This document shows, piece by piece, positions 54,670 to 62,276 of a stretch of DNA of 64,000 nt. This DNA is from Polaromonas sp. (GTDB lineage: Bacteria > Pseudomonadota > Gammaproteobacteria > Burkholderiales > Burkholderiaceae_C): positions 1 through 64,000 of the forward strand of contig NZ_JACPOF010000008.1 of NCBI RefSeq assembly GCF_016185115.1, read 5' to 3'. Position 1 is the first letter of the stretch. Each line of letters starts with the position of its first letter. The translations under genes and the position numbers were made by a program. The notes beneath the pieces were generated by a model. The model was not told the DNA's origin, did not search any database, and saw only the letters and a program-made list of their open reading frames with translations.

Positions 54670-55437
54670 ATGAACGCCCCCATCAAGAGCTCCGTCCTGC
54701 GCAAGGACTGCAGCGCGGCCGAATGGCAGGCCCGCATAGACCTCGCCGCATGCCACCGCCTCGTCACCTTCTACGGGTGGGACAACCTCATCTACAACCA
54801 CATCGCCATGCGTGTGCCCGACCAGCCTGACTACTTCCTCTTCAAGCAGCACAAGGTGATGTTTGATGAAGTCACGGCCTCCAACCTGGTCAAGATACGC
54901 ATCGACGGCGAGCAGCTCAATGAAGACCAGGGCGTCAACCCTGCTGGCTTTACCATCCACACCGCCGTGCTCAAGAACCGCCCTGACATCAACTGCACGC
55001 TGCATGTGCACAGCAAGGTCGGCATGGCCATGTCGGCGCACGCCAAAGGCATTCGCCCGATGACGCAGGGCGCCATGCGCTTTTACAACCGCATTGCGTA
55101 CCACGATTACGAAGGCATTGCGACAGACATCAACGAAGCCGCACGCATCGCTGCCGACCTCGGCCCCAGGGCCAAGTCGATGATTCTTCGCAACCACGGC
55201 CTGCTGACCTCGGGCGACGACGCCAGCGAAGCCCTGACGCTGATGCGTTACCTGGTGGGTGCCTGCGAGACGCAGCTCATGCTCGAAGCCACAGGCGCAG
55301 AGATCATCGAACCGCCGCCAGAGGTGTGCGAGCACACCGCCGCGCAGTGGGAAAAGCATGACCGCAAGGGCGGCAAGGACGACTGGCCGGCCTACCTGCG
55401 CATTGCAGACCGCATCGACACCTCTTACCGCGACTAG
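54670..55437 (+). CDS. Class II aldolase/adducin-domain protein
   Basis: A 255-residue class II aldolase-fold protein. Zinc ligands are seen in CTLHVHSKVG (two His) and ILRNHGLLTSG (third His). The N-terminal LAACHRLVTFYGWDNLIYNHIAMRVP is characteristic of the group near Bug receptors. It would cleave or decarboxylate a small hydroxy acid. It starts 37 bases after the receptor gene with AGGA ahead and is followed 16 bases later by the first solute-binding-like gene, so an operon is likely. Confidence 0.9.
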   Translation: MNAPIKSSVLRKDCSAAEWQARIDLAACHRLVTFYGWDNLIYNHIAMRVPDQPDYFLFKQHKVMFDEVTASNLVKIRIDGEQLNEDQGVNPAGFTIHTAVLKNRPDINCTLHVHSKVGMAMSAHAKGIRPMTQGAMRFYNRIAYHDYEGIATDINEAARIAADLGPRAKSMILRNHGLLTSGDDASEALTLMRYLVGACETQLMLEATGAEIIEPPPEVCEHTAAQWEKHDRKGGKDDWPAYLRIADRIDTSYRD

Positions 55438-55453
55438 GGCAGCAAGGCAGCCG

Positions 55454-56386
55454 ATGAGCACAACGCTACGCGTGGGGATAGTCATCCCCGCATTCTTTTA
55501 CGTACCTTATTGGGCGGCCGTCAAAAAAGGCTTTTATGCCGCGCGCGGGCTTGACGTGCAGATCAGCATGCTCAGCGGCATCGAGAACGTCACCGCGCAG
55601 CTGAAAGCCGGCGACATCGACATCGGCGTCGGCTCGCCCGAGCATGTGATTCACGACGTCGAGCGCGGCGGCGGCCTGTGCATCATTGGCGGCAACGTCA
55701 ACCGCCTCACGCATTCGCTCATCGTGCAGCCCGGCATCAGCAAGCTCACAGACCTGCGCGGCAAAAAGCTGGGCGTGGCCACGGTCACCGCAGGCACCTC
55801 GTCACTCTTCATGGGCATTCTCGAAGAGCTGGGCCTGCATTACCCGGGTGACTTCGAGGTGGTCGAATGTGGCGCTGTGCCGCCGCGCCATGCGCTGCTG
55901 CTCAGCGGCGGCATAGACGCCGGCATGCAGACCGACCCGCACAACTACATGGCTGAAGACGCAGGCCTCACCAACCTCGGCCCGCTGTCGCAGTGGATTC
56001 CCGATTTCCAGTTCACCAGCATCAATGTGCGCAAGGCCTGGGCCGCTGGCCATGGGGCCGCGGTCACGCAGTTTCTTGAAGCCACGCTTGAAGGCTCGCG
56101 CTTTATGGTCGACCACAAAGACGAGGCAATCGACATTGCCGAAGAGCACATGAAGATCCCGCGCCGCTACCTTGAGCGCGCCTGGGCCGACCATGTCGGC
56201 GGTGCGGTCGCGCTTGACCTGCACCTCAACCGGGCAGGCCTTGCCACCGCCATCTCGCTGATACAGCGCGACCGCACCGGCAGCTTCACCATTGCCGATG
56301 ATGCCGTGCCCGAGAAATATGTCGCCGGCAGCTATCTCAAAGATGCCCAGCGCGCGCAAGGCATTCCTGAAAACATTCTTTCCTGA
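55454..56386 (+). CDS. NMT1/SsuA-like periplasmic-binding-fold protein without signal peptide (1)
   Basis: A 310-residue type II periplasmic-binding-fold protein. It shows FYVPYWAAVKKGFYAARGLDVQI, GDIDIGVGSPEHV and DLRGKKLGVATVTAGTSS, the usual ABC solute-binder pattern of the NMT1/SsuA/TauA group. The ATG at 55454 is followed at once by the first beta strand, so there is no signal peptide and no room for one before the upstream stop. It may act in the cytoplasm as an enzyme (as THI5/NMT1 relatives do) or be mislocalised to function otherwise. The adjacent gene is a diverged paralogue. Confidence 0.82.
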   Translation: MSTTLRVGIVIPAFFYVPYWAAVKKGFYAARGLDVQISMLSGIENVTAQLKAGDIDIGVGSPEHVIHDVERGGGLCIIGGNVNRLTHSLIVQPGISKLTDLRGKKLGVATVTAGTSSLFMGILEELGLHYPGDFEVVECGAVPPRHALLLSGGIDAGMQTDPHNYMAEDAGLTNLGPLSQWIPDFQFTSINVRKAWAAGHGAAVTQFLEATLEGSRFMVDHKDEAIDIAEEHMKIPRRYLERAWADHVGGAVALDLHLNRAGLATAISLIQRDRTGSFTIADDAVPEKYVAGSYLKDAQRAQGIPENILS

Positions 56387-56391
56387 ACCAC

Positions 56392-57321
56392 ATGAAGAAC
56401 ACGTCCAGTCACTCGCCCAGGCACGCCCTTCATATAGGCCTGGTCTCAAAGACTTTTTATTACGCCCCGGTCTGGGCTGCGCTTGAGCAGGGTTACTTCG
56501 ATGAAGAAGAACTGGGCGTCGACTTCTCATACACCGGCAGCGGTGTGCAGATCGAATCACTGCTGAACGGCAGCATGCACATCGCCATTGCGCCGCCGGA
56601 AGGCGTGCTGCAAAACGCCTATGCCGGCGGGCCGCTCCGCCTGATTGCCGGCAACTCGGGCAAGCTCAGCCACTGGCTCATGGCACGCCCCGAGATCAAG
56701 TCGATTGAAGACCTGCGCGGCCGCACCTTCGGCATATTGAACAAGGTTGAAGGCAGCTTCTTTCACTTCCAGGAACTGGCGGTGCAGCACAACATGCACT
56801 ACCCCGGCGACTACGAAGTGCAGGACACCGGCGGCGCGCCCTCGCGCCACCACGCGCTGTTGGCGGGTACGCTTGACGCCGGTTTGCAGTCGGTGCCCTG
56901 GTGTTTTCTGGGTGAAGACCTGGGCCTGACCAAACTCGCCGACATCAGCGACTACGTGCCCGACTGGCAGTTCAACACCGTCAATGCCAACCTCCACTGG
57001 TGCCAGAAGAACCCCGCGCTCGCCACGGCCGCCCTGCGTGCGCTGCTGCGCGGCGTGCAGTGGACTTATGCCAACCGTGAAGAGTCGGCCCGCATCTGTG
57101 CGCGCCACATGGAGATTGATCTCAAGTACACGCTGCGCGCCTGGGATTACTTCACCTCGCTCGGCAAGCTGACCGAAGACATGCGCATCAATGTGCCTGG
57201 GCTTGAGAAAGTCATTGACGCCCAGATCAAGGCCGGCCTGCTGCCCGAAGATGCGCGTGGCCGCCAGCAGCGATATGTCGACCAGACCTGGCTGGACTGC
57301 GTGCAGCCCGTCATGTCGTAG
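56392..57321 (+). CDS. NMT1/SsuA-like periplasmic-binding-fold protein without signal peptide (2)
   Basis: A 309-residue paralogue of the preceding gene, starting 5 bases after it. LVSKTFYYAPVWAALEQGYFDEEELGVDF, GSMHIAIAPPEGVL and DLRGRTFGILNKVEGSF parallel the motifs of the first copy, as do TLDAGLQSVPW and WQFNTVNANLHW. It too lacks a hydrophobic signal: the first 15 residues are Ser/His/Arg-rich. Both share a HYPGDYEV-type segment with a Gly-Ala-Pro turn, so they probably recognise related ligands, perhaps as a heterodimer. Confidence 0.82.
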   Translation: MKNTSSHSPRHALHIGLVSKTFYYAPVWAALEQGYFDEEELGVDFSYTGSGVQIESLLNGSMHIAIAPPEGVLQNAYAGGPLRLIAGNSGKLSHWLMARPEIKSIEDLRGRTFGILNKVEGSFFHFQELAVQHNMHYPGDYEVQDTGGAPSRHHALLAGTLDAGLQSVPWCFLGEDLGLTKLADISDYVPDWQFNTVNANLHWCQKNPALATAALRALLRGVQWTYANREESARICARHMEIDLKYTLRAWDYFTSLGKLTEDMRINVPGLEKVIDAQIKAGLLPEDARGRQQRYVDQTWLDCVQPVMS

Positions 57322-57355
57322 CGCAACCATTCACAGCACAACAGGAGACATATAG

Positions 57356-58243
57356 ATGCACCACACACTTCTCTCACGCACCCGCCGCAGCTTCGCCATC
57401 GCCACCTTGGGCCTTGCCGCCTTCATGGCCGCAGGCACTGCCAGCGCTGCAGACAAGCTGCGCTTTGTCACCGGCCCCTTCCGCGCCACCGAGGCCGAAA
57501 CGCGCGCCGCCTGGGGCCCGCTCTTCAAATACCTGGGCGAACAGCTGGGCGTTGAATCAGAACTCACCATCCTCGACAACTGGAACAAGGTCAACGAGGC
57601 CATGGCCAAAGACCAGTACGACGCCGCATGGATGGGCGGCGCGGGCCGTTACGTCGTCGTGCGCGCGCAGGGTGGCGGCCCGGCCATTGCCACGGTGAAG
57701 GTGGCAGGCTCGCCGGTTTACCACGCGCTGTTTCTCGCCAGGCCCGGGCTGGAGGTGAAAGACTTCCCGCGCGGCGCCAAAGACATGTCGCTGTCCTTCA
57801 CGCACGAGAACTCCACAACCGGCTGGCTGGTGCAGTACGCCTGGCTGGTCTCGCAGGGCATTGACCCCAAAACATATTTCAAATACACCGCCACCAACCA
57901 GCACGCCGACAACATCACCGGCCTGGCCAAAGGCGCGTTCGATCTCGCCACCGACAGCGACGCCAACCGCAACGCCATGATCGCCCGCGGCGCCGCCAAA
58001 GAATCTGAAAGCCGCATCATCTGGACCTCACCCGACGTGCCGCAAGACCCGATCTCCGTCCGCAACGGACTTGACCCCGCGCTCACCAAACGCCTGCTCG
58101 ACGCGCTGGTCGGCATCGACGACACCAAAGCCAAAAGCATTCCCATGCCGCCCAACTACACCGGCTTTATGCCCACGAACGACGCCGCCTACAAGAGTGT
58201 GTACGACGCTTCGGTGCTGGTCGGGCGCATAAAGAAGCCCTGA
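57356..58243 (+). CDS. PhnD-like substrate-binding protein (phosphate/phosphonate-type ABC)
   Basis: A 295-residue exported binding protein. Signal peptide with twin Arg (RTRRSFAIATLGLAAFMAAG) is cut after ASA. The body matches the PhnD/PtxB-like family: LRFVTGPFRATEAETRAAW, ELTILDNWNKVNEAMAKDQYDAAWMG, LSFTHENSTTGWLVQY and NQHADNITGLAKGAFDLATD. AGGAG precedes the ATG. No permease or ATPase gene follows. With the Bug receptor and the two NMT1-like genes it ends a cluster of binding-type proteins. Confidence 0.86.
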   Translation: MHHTLLSRTRRSFAIATLGLAAFMAAGTASAADKLRFVTGPFRATEAETRAAWGPLFKYLGEQLGVESELTILDNWNKVNEAMAKDQYDAAWMGGAGRYVVVRAQGGGPAIATVKVAGSPVYHALFLARPGLEVKDFPRGAKDMSLSFTHENSTTGWLVQYAWLVSQGIDPKTYFKYTATNQHADNITGLAKGAFDLATDSDANRNAMIARGAAKESESRIIWTSPDVPQDPISVRNGLDPALTKRLLDALVGIDDTKAKSIPMPPNYTGFMPTNDAAYKSVYDASVLVGRIKKP

Positions 58244-58277
58244 TACGGGCTGACCCCCGCCAGAACACTTCAGGGTG

Positions 58278-58303
58278 AAAATGTAAAGTCGACTTTACAT
58301 TTT
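58278..58303. promoter_or_regulatory. Perfect 26-bp palindrome after the PhnD-like gene
   Basis: AAAATGTAAAGTC is followed immediately by its exact complement (58291-58303), giving a 13-bp-arm perfect palindrome 35 bases beyond the stop codon. The site is too symmetric and loop-free for a normal terminator and looks like an operator. It also forms the head of family B copy 4. Confidence 0.6.
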
Positions 58304-58429
58304 GGGCCTGCAGCCGCGCCAAAACCCGTTTTGAGGGCAAATTCAGGCTAAAAAAGGCCGTTTTTGAGGGGCTAAAACGGCTGAAGGCCAATAAATACGT
58401 GCGTGAGCAGCTACTGAATTAATAGCATT
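58278..58429 (-). repeat. Family B interspersed repeat, copy 4
   Basis: The head is the perfect palindrome at 58278-58303. The middle has AAAAAAGGCCGTTTTTGAGG. The tail (about 58368-58429) has CGGCTGAAGGCCAATAAATA, CGTGCGTGAGCAGCTACTGA and ATTAATAGCATT. It lies 78 bases from the zinc-ribbon gene stop, with another hairpin repeat between. Confidence 0.75.
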
Positions 58430-58448
58430 GGTGGGCATTTTCTTCACT

Positions 58449-58469
58449 CCCTCTCCCCTCGGGAGAGGG
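58449..58469. repeat. CCCTCTCCC/GGGAGAGGG hairpin repeat
   Basis: CCCTCTCCC and GGGAGAGGG arms flank a short CTC centre, followed by GCGGGGGTGAGGG. This type of hairpin is scattered through many beta- and gammaproteobacterial genomes and may stop transcription of the zinc-ribbon gene. Confidence 0.6.
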
Positions 58470-58506
58470 CGGGGGTGAGGGCATCCAGCCCGCAGCCAGC
58501 CGAAAA

Positions 58507-58758
58507 CTACCTTCCCACCACCGACCAGCCCGCCTTCTGGTTGGTCTTGTCGTTCTCATATTCCCAGCGCGTGCCGCAGTTGTCGCAGCGGTACTTGGTG
58601 ACAGACACCAGCCCTTGGCGGCGCTTTTCCTGCCGGTTCTCGCCCTGCACCAGCTCCGGGTGGCCAGGCGCCTTGCGCCAGTTGCGCTGTATGCCCGCGC
58701 AGCCGTCGCACAGTTCGCGTTTGGCTGGTTCGGGGGTTGAGGGCGTTTGCTGGGTCAT
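58507..58758 (-). CDS. Small zinc-ribbon protein
   Basis: An 83-residue soluble protein. Two Cys pairs, CDGC (about 16-19) and CDNC (about 59-62), the second in VTKYRCDNCGTRWEYEN, make a zinc ribbon. The linker is basic and hydrophilic. No family is recognised beyond the ribbon; nucleic-acid or protein binding is likely. The ATG at 58758 is chosen because the upstream frame runs through a repeat-like stretch. It follows the tapT gene by about 100 bases. Confidence 0.72.
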   Translation of the reverse strand: MTQQTPSTPEPAKRELCDGCAGIQRNWRKAPGHPELVQGENRQEKRRQGLVSVTKYRCDNCGTRWEYENDKTNQKAGWSVVGR

Positions 58759-58860
58759 GGCGGTCTTCTGGGTGTATGGGTTTGCCAGACTTCGGGCGAA
58801 GCGAGGCGGTGGGCCATTGTCGCTGCTGGCCTCCCCGGCTGCTATCCCGGTTTCCCGGGC

Positions 58861-58890
58861 TGTCATCCCGGACTTGATCCGGGATCCATC
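58861..58890. repeat. Family C repeat overlapping the tapT 3' end
   Basis: TGTCATCCCGGACTTGATCC then GGGATCCATC matches the first half of the family C copy at 45145. The stop codon of the tapT-like gene (58863-58865) and its last nine or so codons are made of this repeat. Confidence 0.75.
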
Positions 58891-59672
58891 CCCTGCACCC
58901 CCACGCGCAGGCTGCGCAACAACTGGTGCGCCGCATCATCCAAATCCGCAGGTTGCTGGTTCTTCGCCTGCAGGTAGTGGTGGGTAAACACATCCAGGTA
59001 AGCCGCCAGCGTCTCGGCCACATGCACCTCACCCGCCAGCGCCATGCACAGCGCCGCCACTTCAGACGTGCAGAAGTGATCATCACGCCGGGAGCGGCGC
59101 AGCCGGTAGTTTGAAAGCTGCTCATTCTGCAGGCTGAGCACAGGCAGGTGGTCGAGGCAAGGACTCTTGCGAAACATCTTGCGCGCCTCGGGCCAGGTCG
59201 CGTCGAGCAACACAAACAGCGGCCGCTTGCCGCCTTTGGTCTTGTCGCCGGTGTCGGCCAGCAAGGTCTGCGTGATCACCCGCCCCTCGGCCAGCCCTTC
59301 CCCGGGGAAGACCACATAAGGCTGCCACTGCGGGTCAGCCAGCAAGGCAATCAGCGCAGGGTCAACCTCGGTGCGCGTCCAGCCAAAAGCAAAAGTGTCA
59401 GGCACCACATCAGCCACCAGCCATCCCGTGTTGCTGGGCTTGAGTGGCTCGATGTCAGCCATGAGCAGGCAGATGCCCGCGCGGGTCGCTAGCTGCGGAC
59501 GCAGCTCGCACATGCAGTGCTCAGGTGGCAGCCGGCAGCCTGCGCAGCGTCCGCCCTTGGGGCCACCGCGTGCCAGGAAGGGCTTGGCGCTGCGTGCGAT
59601 GCGCTCTGTGCGCAGGCGGCTGACCGCGTGAGGCGCGACCGCTGCTGGTGAGGTCAGAGCGTCAGCGTTCAC
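58863..59672 (-). CDS. tapT: DTW-domain tRNA-uridine aminocarboxypropyltransferase (TapT-like)
   Basis: A 269-residue DTW-domain protein that adds the 3-amino-3-carboxypropyl group to uridine 47 of tRNA (acp3U). A zinc-binding Cys cluster GRCAGCRLPPEHCMCELRP lies near 41-59, followed by the SAM-site region LFVLLDATWPEARKMFRKSP containing the D-T-W-P-type motif as DATWP, and SNYRLRRSRRDDHFCTSEV. The start is GTG. The last residues (GMDPGSSPG) are encoded by a family C repeat, so the original C-terminus has been replaced or lengthened. Confidence 0.88.
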   Translation of the reverse strand: MNADALTSPAAVAPHAVSRLRTERIARSAKPFLARGGPKGGRCAGCRLPPEHCMCELRPQLATRAGICLLMADIEPLKPSNTGWLVADVVPDTFAFGWTRTEVDPALIALLADPQWQPYVVFPGEGLAEGRVITQTLLADTGDKTKGGKRPLFVLLDATWPEARKMFRKSPCLDHLPVLSLQNEQLSNYRLRRSRRDDHFCTSEVAALCMALAGEVHVAETLAAYLDVFTHHYLQAKNQQPADLDDAAHQLLRSLRVGVQGMDPGSSPG

Positions 59673-59696
59673 GTCTTGCCCGGCACAAACCCACTT

Positions 59697-60074
59697 TCAG
59701 GCAGACCGGTGAATCGCGCAGAGCTTGTTGCCGTCGGGGTCGCGCAGGTAGGCGATGTAAAGCTTGCCAGCCGCGCCATCACGAAAACCCGGCGGGTCTT
59801 CGCAGGTCGTGCCGCCGTTGGCAACGCCCGCCGCATGAAAGGCATCCACCTGCGCGGTCGACTGCGCAGAAAACCCGAGGGTGCTGCCGTTGCCGTGGCA
59901 TGCGGCCTCACCGTTGAGGGGTGTGGTGATGGCAAACGTGCCCGATGGGTTGCGGTAAAAAAAGCGGTTTCGGTTGGCAACACCTGGGCCATAACCCAAA
60001 GCGCCCAGCAGCGCGTCGTAAAACTTGCGGGAAGCCTCAAGGTCGTTCACACCGACCATTACATGATTGAACAT
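59697..60074 (-). CDS. VOC-superfamily (glyoxalase-like) protein
   Basis: A 125-residue single-chain VOC protein: NHVMVGVNDLEASRKFYDALL (about 3-23) opens the first beta-alpha-beta-beta-beta module and YIAYLRDPDGNKLCAIHR closes the second. Metal ligands His3-type and Glu/His near the end are plausible. Proteins of this family serve as lyases, dioxygenases or antibiotic-binding proteins; the substrate is unknown. Confidence 0.88.
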   Translation of the reverse strand: MFNHVMVGVNDLEASRKFYDALLGALGYGPGVANRNRFFYRNPSGTFAITTPLNGEAACHGNGSTLGFSAQSTAQVDAFHAAGVANGGTTCEDPPGFRDGAAGKLYIAYLRDPDGNKLCAIHRSA

Positions 60075-60313
60075 TGTCTTTTGTCTCTGTTGGTTGCCCG
60101 GGTGGGCGGGAAGGGAGCCGGCAGTGATGGTACTTGAGGCCCTACTAGGTTACCGCGGGCGCAGGTAACAGATGCAGTGGGTGGTCGCGTTTACAACAAC
60201 CACAACGCCCACCGCTGGGGCACCGCGTCGAGGGTGGTCTGGCGTCGCATACAACTGGGCAGTACGCGGATGGAAGGCAGTGCGGCAAGTCCGTCTAGTT
60301 TTATTCAAAGGGA

Positions 60314-61114
60314 CTATTCCGAAGCGTAATTACGTAACTCCATTTGTATTGAAGATGCTAGGCCTGCCAAATCTCCATATATAGATTTGGCGTTAATGCT
60401 CATTTTTCTGAGACCAACATATACCGACTCGTATAGCTTTGCAGGAATAACAATTTTTTGAATTGTTGTCGTTCTATATGTAGCACTGTTCAGGACGTCC
60501 TCGATGCGCTGACCAAGATTTCCTGTCATTAAGAAGGTTCCTGATTGACGGTCTATCCTCGCATTCAGTTCAGTAGGCTCGGTTAGCCAAGCGATGTCGT
60601 AAGCGCGACGATCTATGGTCAATTCAAAAACTTCGTCCTGTTTGTTTTGCATAGATGTACGAGTCTCTAAAAATGTGCGATCGTTCTTTTTAATGAACGC
60701 CAAAGAGTTTTCCATCAGCGAAGAATAGTCAATCAAAAAGATAGAGAAGTCCTGTTTTAAAAGAGGATCGTATTTCTCCAAAGCGAAATACAAAGCTATG
60801 TACGGACTTGTAGTGAAATCGATCAGGCGCGTAGGCACCCCATAGTGCTGCATCACAGACAACCAAGCCAGCTTGGATTTCGGGGTGTGTTCTTGCCCGC
60901 AGTAAATGTGGTACTTCGATTGAAATGTAGTCAGCGAATAGGCCTCAAATTTTGTGGCTTTTTCTGCCGCCCAAGTTCTCCCGAGGAGTCGCTCTAGCGC
61001 TGATTGAAGACCCCACTTAGCATTGCACTGCCCTCGAAATACATAGTGGTTTGGTAAAGAATTGAGTACTTGAGTCAGCTCGTCAATGCTGGTAACCGTT
61101 TTCTCAAGAATCAC
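60314..61114 (-). CDS. FRG-domain protein
   Basis: A 266-residue protein with the FRG domain: YVFRGQCNAKWGLQSALERLLG (about 28-49) with the name-giving F-R-G, and LSVMQHYGVPTRLIDFTTSPYIALYFALE (about 85-113), the second core motif. FRG proteins of bacteria occur in mobile islands and some anti-phage loci. Base composition is clearly AT-richer than the flanks. Its GTG start overlaps the stop of the upstream frame (GTGA), so it is coupled to that gene. Enzymatic activity is not established from sequence. Confidence 0.85.
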   Translation of the reverse strand: MILEKTVTSIDELTQVLNSLPNHYVFRGQCNAKWGLQSALERLLGRTWAAEKATKFEAYSLTTFQSKYHIYCGQEHTPKSKLAWLSVMQHYGVPTRLIDFTTSPYIALYFALEKYDPLLKQDFSIFLIDYSSLMENSLAFIKKNDRTFLETRTSMQNKQDEVFELTIDRRAYDIAWLTEPTELNARIDRQSGTFLMTGNLGQRIEDVLNSATYRTTTIQKIVIPAKLYESVYVGLRKMSINAKSIYGDLAGLASSIQMELRNYASE

Positions 61115-61936
61115 TCACGCACCTCTTTGTAAGCAAGTTGGATTCGTCTCAAAATCTCTTCATCCTCAGCATCATGAGGAATGGTGATTGTCTTGGCTTG
61201 CGCTTTAAGCGATATTGGGATGGTTCGACCACCTTGTGTATTCTGAATACGAGCAGAAGCTTTATTGCCAGTTGCCGCAGTTGATTTGGTCACCTCTGTT
61301 ACGGCGTCTTCATCTAACGAAGGCCCAACGACTGAGACATTCCCTTTATCGGCTCCCAGTTGCTGGCAGTAGTAGGACATTGGCTTCTGAAAGATTTCAT
61401 CTGCGTCAATGGGGTTTGGACCTGTGAAATCGGCGCGAAAACGTTTTATTGCGTATGCCGCATGAATTTTCTGAAGGAAGCTTTCAGGATCCGGAATAAG
61501 ATCAATTCTCACCTCTATGCTGTTCTCGCTAACCACATCAGTCCTCGAGCAATTTCTGAATCTTTCGCGCAATTGATTGAACATTTGGTGCAACTTTTGT
61601 TCGTTTTCCGATACCCAGCAAACCAACCTGGAGGTCGTAGAAAACGAATGTGTAGGGCCCTGAATCATCCAGTTGATCTGCAAAATTGCCTGAAATCGGA
61701 TCGAATTTTTCTATGGTAGTTTTGCTGGTTCTTCCGACTGCGAATTTTCCACCTGATGCGTTGATGGACTCAATATTGCCGATGTGCCATACGTAGTTGC
61801 GACGAAGTTCCAGCGAAGGTCGTTCTTGTAAGCTCCCCGAAAACAGAGAGCGCGCGCTCATATTTGAATCAAATAAGCGTCCCTGCGCCGACTTAATGAA
61901 CTTGGCACGATAAAGGTGATATTCAATCGGTTGCAC
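61111..61936 (-). pseudogene. Hypothetical gene split by a +1 frameshift, upstream partner of FRG gene
   Basis: Two overlapping minus-strand frames together look like one protein of about 274 residues. The first (GTG start at 61936, GGAGG just upstream) runs 132 residues to a TGA at 61538 after KIQKLLED. The second, without a credible own start, reads on at once with DVVSENSIEVRIDLIPDP and ends at 61111. Skipping one base at GAC-TGA joins LLED to DVVSEN. The N-terminal part is beta-rich (YVWHIGNIESINASGGKFAVGR, YTFVFYDLQVGLLGIGK). Family not recognised. It may be a true mutation, a sequencing error or programmed frameshifting. Confidence 0.55.
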
Positions 61937-62276
61937 ATAGCCTCCAGCTAAAGCGGTCAGTCGCGTAAGTCTTTCAAATTGGACGTGACAGGACGGGTGT
62001 TAGTTTTTGTAACATGCATCATGACTGCAATATTAAAAATTTACTAGGGGGTTGTCTTGGCTTCCAACTTCACCCGTACTCATGGCGTACTCTGAAGTCA
62101 GCCATGCGCTCTTCAGGCTGAAGATTTCGATATCAGCAGAGCTTTCGAAGGCGCAACCATCCGCGCAGTCGCCGACCTGCTTTAACTTGCAAGGCAATTG
62201 AAAAGCTATATGTGGTTAAGCGAAGCGGGGATGGGTCCCGGATCTAGTCCGGGATTACGAGAGAAGTTTCTTCGCG
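61937..62276. other. Intergenic border of the AT-rich island
   Basis: 340 bases. The left part (61960-62060) is AT-rich and probably holds the promoter of the split gene. At about 62110-62181 a short plus-strand stretch reads ALQAEDFDISRAFEGATIR and then AVADLL before a stop, like the end of a lost gene, but it has no start. A family C-like hairpin follows at 62231-62260. Confidence 0.4.
62231..62260. repeat. Family C-like hairpin
   Basis: TCCCGGATCTAGTCCGGGA forms an inverted repeat related to the first half of the family C element. It lies 17 bases beyond the end of the MetE-like gene and may end its transcript. Confidence 0.6.
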
